This document shows, one piece after another, positions 54,658 to 63,041 of a DNA stretch of 64,000 nucleotides; the stretch's first letter is position 1; every line of letters begins with the position of its first letter. This DNA comes from Roseomonas sp. (GTDB lineage: Bacteria > Pseudomonadota > Alphaproteobacteria > Acetobacterales > Acetobacteraceae). The position numbers and the translations under genes are program-made. The stretch is from contig JAPSLO010000002.1 in NCBI GenBank assembly GCA_031180725.1, positions 186,001-250,000 of the forward strand. Reading direction: 5' to 3'. The notes beneath the pieces were generated by a model. It saw only the letters and a list, made by a program, of their open reading frames with translations, was not told the origin of the DNA and made no database searches.

Positions 54658-56550
54658 ATGAGCACCGAGTCCGAGGCCCACAACCAGAAGTCGCAGGAGG
54701 CAACCCCCATGCAGGGGGTGCTTGTGATCGAGGCAGCCCTGCCTACGCTGCCCTTGATGCCCGGTGTCTATCGCATGCTCGATGGAAAGGGCGATGCGCT
54801 GTACGTCGGGAAGGCGCGCAGCCTGAAGAAGCGCGTGGCCAGCTATACCCAGTTGGCCCGGCTGCCCGAACGCCTGCGCCGCATGGTGCATGAGACACGA
54901 CGGCTGGAAGTGGTTACCACCGCCAGCGAGGCCGAGGCGCTGCTGCTGGAAGCCAATCTCATCAAGCGCCTGCGGCCGCGCTACAATATCGTCCTCCGGG
55001 ACGACAAGTCCTATCCCTGGCTGGTCCTGACAGAGGACCAGCCCTATCCGATGATCGCCAAGCATCGCGGGGAACGGCGCAAGGGCGCCAGCTACTGGGG
55101 GCCCTTCGCCAGCGCTTGGGCGGTGAACCAGACACTGACGGCTCTGCAGCGCGTCTTCCTCCTGCGTTCCTGTCGGGACACGGTGTTCGAAAGCCGCACG
55201 CGCCCCTGCCTGCTGTTCCAAATCAAGCGATGCTCCGCCCCCTGCGTGCAGCGGGTAAGCCAGGCCGAATACGCCGAGCTGGTGCGGGAGGCGAAGGAAT
55301 ACCTCTCCGGCGGCACGCCTTCGATCCAGCGCCGCCTGGCGAAGGAGATGGAGGAGGCCTCCGAGCGGCTGGAATTCGAGCGCGCGGCCGCGCTGCGCGA
55401 CCGGATTCGCGGACTGACGCATGTGCAGGGCCGCGACCGCATCAACATGGAGGGAATCGGCGACGCAGACGTGGTGGCGCTGCACCAGATGGCCGGCCAG
55501 TCCTGTGTGCAGGTGTTCTTCTTCCGCGGCGGCCGCAACAACGGCAATCGCCCCTTCTTCCTGTCTCATGCGAAGAGCGAGCAGCCGCCGGAGGAGGTCC
55601 TGGGCGCCTTCCTCGGCCAGCTCTATGACGACCTGCCGCCGCCGCCACTGGTGCTGGTCAGCCACGAGCCGCAGGACGCCGCCATTCTGGCCGATGCGCT
55701 GAGCATGAAGGCCGGCCGCAAGGTGGAGATCCACCGCCCGCAACGCGGTGACAAGAAGGCCGCGGTGGACCACGCCGCCACCAATGCGCGCGAGGCCATC
55801 GAGCGCCGCATGGCCGAGGGCACGGCCCAGGCCGAGTTGCTGCAGGGCGTCGCGCGGTTGTTCGACCTGCCCGATGTGCCAGAGCGCATCGAGGTGTACG
55901 ACAACAGCCACATCATGGGTACCAACGCCTATGGCGTGATGATCGTCGCCGGCGGGGCTGGCTTCCTGAAGCAGCACTACCGCAAATACGGGATCAAGGA
56001 AGCCAAGCCGGGCGACGACTTCGCCATGATGCGAGAAGTCTTCGAACGCCGCTTCGGCCGCGCCCTGAAGGAGGACCCGGAGCGCGAGAGCGGTACCTGG
56101 CCCGACTTGGTATTGATCGACGGCGGCGCCGGCCAGCTCTCCGCGGCGCGGGAGATCCTGAACGAGATGGGGCTGCACGACATCCCGCTGGTGGCGATCG
56201 CCAAGGGACCGGATCGCGATGCCGGGCGCGAATGGTTCCACCAGACCGGCAAGGACCCCTTCCAGCTCCCGCCGCGCGACCCCGTCCTGTACTACCTGCA
56301 GCGCTTGCGGGATGAGGCGCACCGCTTCGCCATCACCACCCACCGCGCCGGCCGTTCCAAGGCGCTGACGAAAAGCGAACTGGATGACATCCCGGGCGTC
56401 GGCAGCGCGCTGAAGCGCAAGCTGCTGAATCACTTCGGTTCGGCGCGCGGCGTTCGCAACGCGGCGCTGGAGGACCTGGAAAAGGCCCCTGGCATCGGAC
56501 CCAGCGTGGCGCGGAAGATCTACGGCCACTTCCATCCGGCGGATGGGTAG
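54658..56550 (+). CDS. uvrC: Excinuclease ABC subunit UvrC
   Basis: UvrC makes both incisions around the lesion in nucleotide excision repair. The 630-residue product has the N-terminal GIY-YIG nuclease ([25 protein letters not shown], residues 36-60), a central Cys region ([21 protein letters not shown]), the UVR motif [21 protein letters not shown], the RNase H-like part ([20 protein letters not shown] and [16 protein letters not shown] with its acidic residues) and C-terminal HhH repeats ([36 protein letters not shown]). It starts behind an AT-rich hairpin region. In many relatives pgsA follows directly; here 3 kb intervene. Confidence 0.97.
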   Translation: MSTESEAHNQKSQEATPMQGVLVIEAALPTLPLMPGVYRMLDGKGDALYVGKARSLKKRVASYTQLARLPERLRRMVHETRRLEVVTTASEAEALLLEANLIKRLRPRYNIVLRDDKSYPWLVLTEDQPYPMIAKHRGERRKGASYWGPFASAWAVNQTLTALQRVFLLRSCRDTVFESRTRPCLLFQIKRCSAPCVQRVSQAEYAELVREAKEYLSGGTPSIQRRLAKEMEEASERLEFERAAALRDRIRGLTHVQGRDRINMEGIGDADVVALHQMAGQSCVQVFFFRGGRNNGNRPFFLSHAKSEQPPEEVLGAFLGQLYDDLPPPPLVLVSHEPQDAAILADALSMKAGRKVEIHRPQRGDKKAAVDHAATNAREAIERRMAEGTAQAELLQGVARLFDLPDVPERIEVYDNSHIMGTNAYGVMIVAGGAGFLKQHYRKYGIKEAKPGDDFAMMREVFERRFGRALKEDPERESGTWPDLVLIDGGAGQLSAAREILNEMGLHDIPLVAIAKGPDRDAGREWFHQTGKDPFQLPPRDPVLYYLQRLRDEAHRFAITTHRAGRSKALTKSELDDIPGVGSALKRKLLNHFGSARGVRNAALEDLEKAPGIGPSVARKIYGHFHPADG

Positions 56551-56654
56551 AAGCCTGACCTGATTGTAAGCATCGCCCCTCTCGCGGGCTGGCCGCCCGG
56601 ACGGCATGGTCCGGGAACGGCTTCGGAGGCCGGGGCGAAAGTGCTGCACGACAT

Positions 56655-57278
56655 CTACGACCGCGTCATGCGCCCTGACATGGTCGCGACGTGGCCAGCC
56701 GGAGGATCCAGTGCGGTGGCACGGCTGACATCATCCCATTCGGCGATCTCGGTCAGCAGCGCCTGCGCGCGGACACGCACCGCATCCACGGCATCCGCCC
56801 TCAATACCAGCCGCAGCGGCGTGCGCTCCGCCTTCAGCGCCCGGGCCACGGTGGCCTTGACCGGATCACCCGCCTGGGTGCCGTCCATGCCATGGGCGGA
56901 GCCGCGGATGCGCGACAGCGCCTCGCGATAGGCTGCGATCACGGGCATATGGCGCCGCGGAAGTTGGTCTCTGGGCGCGCAGCTCGGCCTCGGGCGTCCC
57001 CTCGATGGCGCCGACGCTGCCATCGCCGGCATTGTTCACCAGCACGTCGATCCGGCCGAAGCGGGCCAGGGCGGCGGAAATGCCGGCCTCAGGCCTGCGC
57101 GGGCTGCATCACGTCCAGCGCCATCGCCGATATCCGGTCCCGTGCCGAGGCCACCGAGGCGTCCAGCGCGGTAGTGTTGCGGGCCACCGCGACTACCCGG
57201 TGCCCCTGCCCCAGGGCATGTTCGGCAAAGCCGCGGCCGAAGCCGCTGGCCCCCGGTGATGAACCAGGTCTCGGTCAT
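56655..57278 (-). pseudogene. SDR oxidoreductase pseudogene with internal deletion
   Basis: The minus strand starts well at ATG 57278 (TETWFITGG, the Rossmann start), then needs frameshifts to give GFAEHALGQGHRVVAVARNTT, ARFGRIDVLVNNAGDGSVGAIEGTPEAELRAQ and ETNFRGAI. It then jumps directly to the C-terminal part MPVIAAYREALSRIRGSAHGMDGTQAGDPVKA and beyond. The whole segment with the catalytic Ser and YxxxK is missing, roughly 100 residues. It is not functional. It faces away from the RTX gene and from the LysR pseudogene. Confidence 0.8.
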
Positions 57279-57598
57279 GTCGCATCTCCTCCATGCGGTG
57301 CGCGGAGGATGGCGTCCCGCTGCCGCCGCGATGATACGCCGCTGTTCGCATGGATCGTGCGATGGGGTTCAGCAATCCCGTCGCTGACGACCGACCAATG
57401 TCGCGCGTGACGCTACCGTTTCGCGCCTGACCATTTCGACAGGCCTGCCGCGCCAGGGCGCGACACAGGATTGCGCGCCGTCGCCCGTGCCCGCGCAAGC
57501 CGCGCAGTTTTCGTGACACAGCGCCACAACATGACGCCGTCACAACAGCCGGGCGAGAGGTGCCCATCGGGGGCGCCCCAGAGAGGATCCACACGATT
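57279..57598. other. Intergenic stretch before the RTX gene
   Basis: About 320 bases between the SDR pseudogene start and the RTX gene. Frames on both strands contain only low-complexity Arg/Ala peptides. The last part carries a GAGAGGA ribosome site for the RTX gene. It may hold its promoter, but no convincing -10/-35 pair was found. Confidence 0.4.
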
Positions 57599-58417
57599 AT
57601 GCTGTCCCGCTTCAACGATCCCATGCTCGAAGCCCAGTACACCGAAGCCCTCGCCACGGCACAGGTCGGCGCTTCCGGCACGATCGGCAATGGCCTGGAA
57701 ATCCCCCAGCCCACCGACATTAACCTGATGATCATGGGCACCAGCGGGAACGATTTCCTGCACGGCCATAGCTGGCAGGTGGACGACTACGTCTATGGTG
57801 GCGCGGGCCACGACACGCTGTCCTCCAATGGGTCGGCCGACGAGGGCGATCGCCTCTATGGCGGCGCCGGCAATGACGTGTTGATCGCCGGGCGCGGGAC
57901 GGAGATCGTGGATGGCGGCGCCAACATCGACACTGCCATCCTCGACTTCTCGACCGCCACCCGCTGGGTCGGTTTCCAGGTAAATGCCGCCACGACCGTG
58001 AACGTGAACGGTGGCGCGGGCCTGCAGATGAAGGTCACGGGCATTGAGCGCGTGGACATCACCGGTGGCGCCTTCACCGATGTGCTGATGGGTGGCGCAC
58101 TCGGTGACACGATCAATGGTGGAGGCGGGGCTGACCAGCTCTGGGGTGATGCCGGGGCGGACATCTTCGTGCTGAGGGCCGGCGAGGCGACCGGCGATCA
58201 CATCTTCGACTTCGACGAGAATGTCGATACCATCCACCTCGTCGGCTACGAAGCCGGCGCCAAGCTGCGGAAATACACCTTCGACCCGGCAACCGAGATC
58301 GACCCGAAGGCGAATTACCGCTGGGAGGTCTATTCGGACGCCGATGCCGACCTGGTGCTGGACAGCTTCTACGTCCACGCCAAGCTGGAGCTGAACGACA
58401 ACTACGTCTTCATCTGA
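57599..58417 (+). CDS. Small RTX-type calcium-binding repeat protein
   Basis: ATG 57599 with a GAGAGGA site gives 272 residues without an N-terminal signal. From about residue 48 come degenerate nonapeptide repeats: GTSGNDFLHG, YGGAGHDTLSS, YGGAGNDVLIA, DGGANIDTAIL, MGGALGDTING, GGGGADQLWG and DAGADIFVLR, then the usual post-repeat GDHIFDFDENVDTIHL. These form a Ca2+-binding beta-roll typical of type I-secreted proteins. No type I secretion ABC/MFP genes are in the window. No enzyme domain is visible. Intact between two decayed genes, it probably arrived later or is under selection. Confidence 0.85.
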   Translation: MLSRFNDPMLEAQYTEALATAQVGASGTIGNGLEIPQPTDINLMIMGTSGNDFLHGHSWQVDDYVYGGAGHDTLSSNGSADEGDRLYGGAGNDVLIAGRGTEIVDGGANIDTAILDFSTATRWVGFQVNAATTVNVNGGAGLQMKVTGIERVDITGGAFTDVLMGGALGDTINGGGGADQLWGDAGADIFVLRAGEATGDHIFDFDENVDTIHLVGYEAGAKLRKYTFDPATEIDPKANYRWEVYSDADADLVLDSFYVHAKLELNDNYVFI

Positions 58418-58485
58418 CGCCGACGGCCGGGCGGGAACATCCCGCCCGCCGCCTTGGTGGGCCGTGGGGACGCGGTATGCTCCCC

Positions 58486-59384
58486 ATGCACCGCGAGCTG
58501 CTGACCCATCTGCCGGTCATTCTGGCCCTCGCCCGGTGCGGCGGCTTCGCGGTGCGGCGGTCGAGCTGGGCATGGGCGCCTTGGCGGTCTCCCACGCCGC
58601 GCGGCTGGTGGAAGGCCCCCCTGGGTACACCAATCATCGCCCGCACCACCCGCGTCGCGCTGACCGAGGCCGGCGCCGCCCTGGTCGCCAGCCTCGCGCC
58701 CGCCTTCGCCACCATTGAGGAGGCTCTGGAAGAATTCGCCGCCCGGTGCGGTCAGGTGGCCGGCATCCTGAGCCTCAACGCCCCTTCCGTCGCCCCGCCG
58801 CTCCCGCTGACGCCGATCCTGGCAGAGCTGGCGCCGCCACCCCGCACTGGTGGTGAAGGTGGTGATCGACAGTGCTCTGACCGATATCGTGGCCGGCGGC
58901 TTTGACGCCGGAGTCCGGCTGAGCGAGACGATCGCCGAGGACATGGTCGCCACCCGGCTCACGCCCCCCTCCAAGCCATCATGGCCACCGCGCCGGGTTA
59001 CCTGGCAGCGCATGGCATGTCGGGCTGCCTGACGGAACTGGCCAGGCATAACTGCATCAGCTTTCGCCTGATGGATTCCGGCGCCACCTAAGCCTGGGAC
59101 CTGCGGGAGGGTGGACGCGACCGTGCAGCTTGGCGTCCGGGCTCGGTCCGAGTGACCGATCCTCTGGCGGCGCGGGAGCTGGCGGTGGCTGGGCTCGGTA
59201 TCGCCTATGCCTTCGCCCCGCTGCTGGAAGCGGACCTAGCGGCAGGGCGGCTGGTGACGGCCCTGCGGTGGGCCGCCATCGATGAGCCGGGGCTGTTTCT
59301 CTACCACCGCGGCAGTCCGCCCAGCCCTCCAAGCTGCGCGCCGTGTGCGATGTCGCGCGCGAAAGAATGCGGCGCATCGCCTGA
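58486..59384 (+). pseudogene. LysR-family regulator pseudogene
   Basis: Spread over all three frames are consecutive parts of a LysR regulator: MHRELLTHLPVILALARCGGFA, LGMGALAVSHAARLV, VALTEAGAALVASLAPAFATIEEALEEFAARCGQVAGILSLNAPSV, ALTDIVAGGFDAGVRLSETIAEDMVATRLTPP, then LTELARHNCISFRLMDSGAT, LAARELAVAGLGIAYAFAPLLEADLAAGRLV, EEPGLFLYH-type end and KLRAVCDVARERMRRIA to 59384. At least four frameshifts, plus a stop, destroy it. With the SDR pseudogene on the other side it would have been a divergent LysR-SDR unit. Confidence 0.85.
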
Positions 59385-59576
59385 TACCCCTGAATGAATG
59401 CTGCGGGGTCCGCAATCCGGTCGCCGGTGCCAGCGTCCGCCGGCCTGACGAGGCAGAGCCTGACGCGACGCCCATTCAGGCGCTGCCGTTCGCGGTGGCT
59501 GCGGCGACGTTCCGGGTGGCGCGGCGCGAGACGGCGCCTCGCTCCTCCCCGCGCCATCTGCTAAAGCTGCCGGCGC

Positions 59577-60197
59577 ATGCCGACCGACCTGCCGAACCTG
59601 CTGACGCTGTCGCGCATTGCGGCCATCCCGGTGATGGTCGCCCTGGCGGCCATGCGCGCTCCCTGGGCGGATTTCGCGGCCTGCCTGGTCTTCTCGGCGG
59701 CCGCCGTCACGGACTATTTCGACGGCAAGCTGGCGCGGGAACGCCAGCAGATCAGCGACTTCGGTCGCATGCTGGATCCCATTGCGGACAAACTGCTGGT
59801 CGGCGCGGCGCTGATGGTGCTGGCCGGGATGGGCCGGCTGACGGCGCTCGGGCTGTTCCCCGCCATCGTGATCCTGCTGCGGGAGATCCTGGTCTCCGGC
59901 CTGCGCGAATATCTGGCAGGGCTTTCGGTGGGGCTGCCGGTGACGCGGCTGGCCAAGTGGAAGACCGGCTTCCAGATGGGAGCGCTGGGTACGCTGCTGG
60001 CCGGCGACAGCGCCGCCTCCGCCATCGGCCTTAGGGTGCTGCCGGTCTCGATCATCGGGGAAGTGATGCTCTGGACCGCCGCCGCCCTCACTATGATCAC
60101 GGGATGGGATTACCTGCAGGCAGGGCTGCGCCATGCCGGCGCCGCCCCGGTCCGCGCCGGAGAATCTGACCCACCGCGCGAGCCGGTGCGGTCTTGA
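59577..60197 (+). CDS. pgsA: CDP-diacylglycerol-glycerol-3-phosphate 3-phosphatidyltransferase PgsA
   Basis: A 206-residue inner-membrane enzyme that makes phosphatidylglycerol phosphate. The CDP-alcohol phosphotransferase motif is complete: Asp46, Asp49-Gly50, Ala53-Arg54, Gly63, Asp67 and Asp71 (TDYFDGKLARERQQISDFGR, then MLDPIADK). MPTDLPNLLTLSRIAAIPVM is the family's N-terminus. The C-terminal tail is hydrophilic and variable. The gene leads the run lipoprotein, moaD, moaE; a stop-start overlap with the lipoprotein frame exists only if a longer version of that gene is used. Confidence 0.95.
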   Translation: MPTDLPNLLTLSRIAAIPVMVALAAMRAPWADFAACLVFSAAAVTDYFDGKLARERQQISDFGRMLDPIADKLLVGAALMVLAGMGRLTALGLFPAIVILLREILVSGLREYLAGLSVGLPVTRLAKWKTGFQMGALGTLLAGDSAASAIGLRVLPVSIIGEVMLWTAAALTMITGWDYLQAGLRHAGAAPVRAGESDPPREPVRS

Positions 60198-60268
60198 GCC
60201 TTCGCGTCCCGCGGCGCATCTTTTCTCCGACTTCTCCCCTCCACGATTCCGCGATGACGGGAGCCGAC

Positions 60269-60964
60269 ATGGCCTTCTCGACCCTCAGGACGAAAGCCCG
60301 CGCGGTATGCCGCCTCCCGGCGCTCGCCGTCGTGGTTCTCGCCGCCGGCTGCTCCGGCCCGGTGGATTTCAGCGAATCCGGCTCTGGTGCCTCCAGCACC
60401 ATGGACCGGATCTTCGCGCCTTTCTCCGGCCGCCGTGAGGTGGTTGCCGCCGACAGCCTGACCGCCCAGCGTCTGCGCGGCCAGAACCCGGCGGTGGAGC
60501 CGCTGCTGCCGGAAGCCGGGAATGTCTGGCCCGAACCGGAGGCGCCGCGCCCCACCCTGCTCTCGGGCCCGGATGAGGCGATGCGCAACATCCCGAACTA
60601 CAGCCCCTCCATGATCGAGGGCGCGCCGCCGGCTTCCTCCCCGGTGCCGACACCCGGTGCGCAGGGCGCACCGCGCGCCCGCCGCGGTTCCTCCACCCCG
60701 CCGGGCGAGCTGCCACCGCCGGGTGACGCGCCGCGCGCGGGCGTGCTGCCGCAGCCGACCAGCCCCTCGGCGCCGCCGCCCCCCGCCGTGGGCCGCGTCA
60801 CAACCTCGCCTTCGGGCCAGCCGGCCATCATCACCAACGAGGCCGGACGCGTGCGCGGTGTCACCCAGCCGGGCGTCGGCGGCGGCGCGGTAATCCGGGA
60901 CGGCAATGTGGAAACCTGGGTCGGGCCGGACGGGCGCACCCATTCCCGCGTCGCCACGGATTGA
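60269..60964 (+). CDS. Predicted lipoprotein, Pro-rich
   Basis: From ATG 60269 (GGGAG site seven bases upstream; ATG 60254 also possible) it has 231 residues with a lipobox LAAGC after a hydrophobic ALAVVVLAAGC stretch, so the Cys is probably lipidated and the protein sits in an envelope membrane. The rest is Pro/Ser/Gly-rich and disordered, ending with RVRGVTQPGVGGGAVIRDGNVETWVGPDGRTHSRVATD, a compact conserved-looking tail. No family is recognised. It lies between pgsA and moaD. Confidence 0.7.
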   Translation: MAFSTLRTKARAVCRLPALAVVVLAAGCSGPVDFSESGSGASSTMDRIFAPFSGRREVVAADSLTAQRLRGQNPAVEPLLPEAGNVWPEPEAPRPTLLSGPDEAMRNIPNYSPSMIEGAPPASSPVPTPGAQGAPRARRGSSTPPGELPPPGDAPRAGVLPQPTSPSAPPPPAVGRVTTSPSGQPAIITNEAGRVRGVTQPGVGGGAVIRDGNVETWVGPDGRTHSRVATD

Positions 60965-60980
60965 GGCGCGGCACGGCGCC

Positions 60981-61232
60981 ATGCGCGTGCTGTATTTCGC
61001 CTGGGTCCGCCAGAAGGTGGGCATGGCGGAGGAAGAGATTTCCCCGCCGCCTGAAGTCCGCGATGTCGCCGGCCTAGTCACCTGGCTGGCTGGACGCGGC
61101 CCAGGCCACGCCGCGGCTTTCGCCGATCCGCGGCAGGTGCGGGCCGCGGTGAATCAGGATTTCGCCCCCCCGGACCACCCGGTGGGCCAGGGCGATGAGG
61201 TAGCCTTCTTCCCGCCCGTTACCGGCGGTTGA
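60981..61232 (+). CDS. moaD: Molybdopterin synthase sulfur carrier subunit MoaD
   Basis: ATG 60981 gives 83 residues of a ubiquitin-like fold (MRVLYFAWVRQKVGMAEEEI start) ending in FFPPVTGG, the C-terminal Gly-Gly that is thiocarboxylated. It delivers sulfur to precursor Z (cPMP) in complex with MoaE, the next gene four bases further. It supplies molybdopterin for the hydroxylase and any other Mo enzyme in the cell. Confidence 0.93.
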   Translation: MRVLYFAWVRQKVGMAEEEISPPPEVRDVAGLVTWLAGRGPGHAAAFADPRQVRAAVNQDFAPPDHPVGQGDEVAFFPPVTGG

Positions 61233-61236
61233 ACCG

Positions 61237-61695
61237 ATGCCGGCCATGCCCACCGTCCGGATCCAGGAAGCCCCCTTCGATGCCGGGGCGGAAACCGCGG
61301 CGCTGCATGCGGACCGGGTGGATGTCGGCGGGTTGGCCAGCTTCCTCGGCATCTGCCGCGCCGATCAGGGCCTGGTGGCGATGGTGCTGGAACACTATCC
61401 GGGCATGACGGAGCGCGCGCTGGAACGCATCGCGCTCCTGGCCTGCGAGCGCTGGCCGCTGACGGGCTGCACCGTGATCCACCGCCATGGCCGCATTCGG
61501 CCTGGCGAGCCGATCGTCCTGGTGCTGACCGCCAGCGCGCACCGCGCCGCGGCGCTGGAAGCCTGCGCCTTCCTGATCGACTGGCTGAAGACCAAGGCGC
61601 CCTTCTGGAAGCGCGAGGAATTCGCCAGCGGCGAATCCCGCTGGGTGGAAGCCAAAGCCGAGGATGACGCTGCGGCGGCACGGTGGGCCCGCTAG
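61237..61695 (+). CDS. moaE: Molybdopterin synthase catalytic subunit MoaE
   Basis: The 152-residue protein has VGGLASFLGICRADQG, LEHYPGMTERALERIA, VIHRHGRIRPGEPIVLVLTASAHRAAALEACAFLIDWLKTKAPFWKRE with the catalytic Lys residues, and the C-terminal W-VEAKAEDD. Unlike most MoaE, the GAVVSFVG motif reads GGLASFLG. ATG 61246 (MPTVRIQE) is an alternative start. MoaE and MoaD form a heterotetramer that converts cPMP to molybdopterin. Its last 13 bases overlap the next gene. Confidence 0.93.
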   Translation: MPAMPTVRIQEAPFDAGAETAALHADRVDVGGLASFLGICRADQGLVAMVLEHYPGMTERALERIALLACERWPLTGCTVIHRHGRIRPGEPIVLVLTASAHRAAALEACAFLIDWLKTKAPFWKREEFASGESRWVEAKAEDDAAAARWAR

Positions 61696-63041
61696 CACCC
61701 GGCCGAGCCGGGGGCCCGCTGGCCTTCCTGGCCATCCTGCTGGGCGCCCCCTTGCTGATCTGGCCCGCCTTCCTGAACGGCTATCCGCTGCTGTTCAGCG
61801 ATACCGGCGCCTTCCTGCATCAGACGCTCGGCCCGCTGGTGATCTGGGACAAACCGCATGTCTACGGGCCGCTGATCCACCTGTTCCACCTCCGCCAGAC
61901 TCTATGGGGGCCGGTGCTGGCGCAGGGCCTGATGATCTCCTGGCTGCTTTGGCTGGCGCAGCGGGCGCTGCGGGGCGCGGCTAGCCCCCGCGCGCATCTG
62001 CTGGCCTGTGCGGGCACGGCGCTGCTGACCACCGCCCCTTTCACTGTGGCGCTGCTGATGCCGGATGTCTTCACCCCCGCGGTGCTGCTGGGACTGCTGC
62101 TGCTGGCCTTCGCGCCGCTGGCGCGGGCCGAGGCCATCGCTTTGTTCGCCATCGCCGCCCTCGGCATCGCCGCGCATCTCTCGCACCTGCCGATGGCCGC
62201 GGCGATCGTCGCGCTGGTCCTGCTGCTGACGCGACGGCCTGGTCCGGTGCTGCGCACCGTCGCGCCGCTGGCCGCGGCGATCGGGATCCTGCTGGCCACC
62301 AATATCTGGGGGCATGGCCGCGCAAGCCTTTCACCGCATGGCGCCACCTTCCTGCTGGCCCGGCTGCAGGCCGATGGGCCCGCCGCGGCGGTGATCCACG
62401 AAAGCTGCCCGCAATCCGGTTGGTATCTCTGCGCCTTTACCGACCGCCTGCCGATGGACAGCGATGAATTCCTCTGGGTGCCGGACAGCCCGATGAACCG
62501 CGCCCCGGATGGCAGTGCCCGCTTCCTCGGCGGCGCGCTGCTTTCGCCGGAAGCCGGCGTGATCCTGGCCGAGACGCTGCGCCGCCGGCCCATGGAGGTT
62601 GCCCGCGCCATGCTGGGCAACACCGTGGCGCAGCTTTTCATGGCGACGGTCGGCGATACGCTGGGGGGAGATATTCTGGTGGTTCCGGTGCGGCCGCGCA
62701 TCGCCGAGGGATTTCCCGCCCGCGAACTGGCCGCCTATGACGCCGCGCTGCAGTCGCGCGGCGCGCTGCCCGCCGCGGCGGCGCCCTTCCTCTGGCCGCA
62801 TGTGCCGGTGCTGGTCGCCGGTGCTGCCCTGGCCTTCTGGGTCTGCTGGCGCGCGGCGCGGGCGGGCGAGGCGCGGCGGCTGGGGCTGGTGCTGGGGGTA
62901 TTGATCGGCGTCTGCGCCAACGCATTCGCCACCGGCGCCCTCTCCGGCCCCCATCCGCGCTATGAGGCGCGGGTCCTGTGGCTGGTGCCGGTCATCGCCG
63001 GGCTGGCCTTGTTGCCGCGCCGCCCTGTCCGTGGCGCATGA
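61683..63041 (+). CDS. Multi-pass membrane protein, unknown family (first of two paralogues)
   Basis: A GTG start inside moaE gives 452 residues with about 10-11 hydrophobic segments, in the layout of glycosyltransferase-C-type or polymerase proteins: LLGAPLLIWPAFLNGYPLLFSDTGAFLHQTLG with a short periplasmic loop, HVYGPLIHLFHLRQTLWG, AALGIAAHLSHLPMAAA and then a large loop with SPHGATFLLARLQADGPAAAVI, LCAFTDRLPMDSDEFLW. An acidic residue in the first loop (SDTGAF) resembles GT-C catalytic sites. I cannot name a function. The stop overlaps the next gene (ATGA). Confidence 0.7.
   Translation: MGPLAPGRAGGPLAFLAILLGAPLLIWPAFLNGYPLLFSDTGAFLHQTLGPLVIWDKPHVYGPLIHLFHLRQTLWGPVLAQGLMISWLLWLAQRALRGAASPRAHLLACAGTALLTTAPFTVALLMPDVFTPAVLLGLLLLAFAPLARAEAIALFAIAALGIAAHLSHLPMAAAIVALVLLLTRRPGPVLRTVAPLAAAIGILLATNIWGHGRASLSPHGATFLLARLQADGPAAAVIHESCPQSGWYLCAFTDRLPMDSDEFLWVPDSPMNRAPDGSARFLGGALLSPEAGVILAETLRRRPMEVARAMLGNTVAQLFMATVGDTLGGDILVVPVRPRIAEGFPARELAAYDAALQSRGALPAAAAPFLWPHVPVLVAGAALAFWVCWRAARAGEARRLGLVLGVLIGVCANAFATGALSGPHPRYEARVLWLVPVIAGLALLPRRPVRGA

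Noticed and set aside
54559-56649. 696-codon frame on the minus strand across uvrC
   Set aside because: Mirror of uvrC third-position bias; no ribosome site and no domain pattern.
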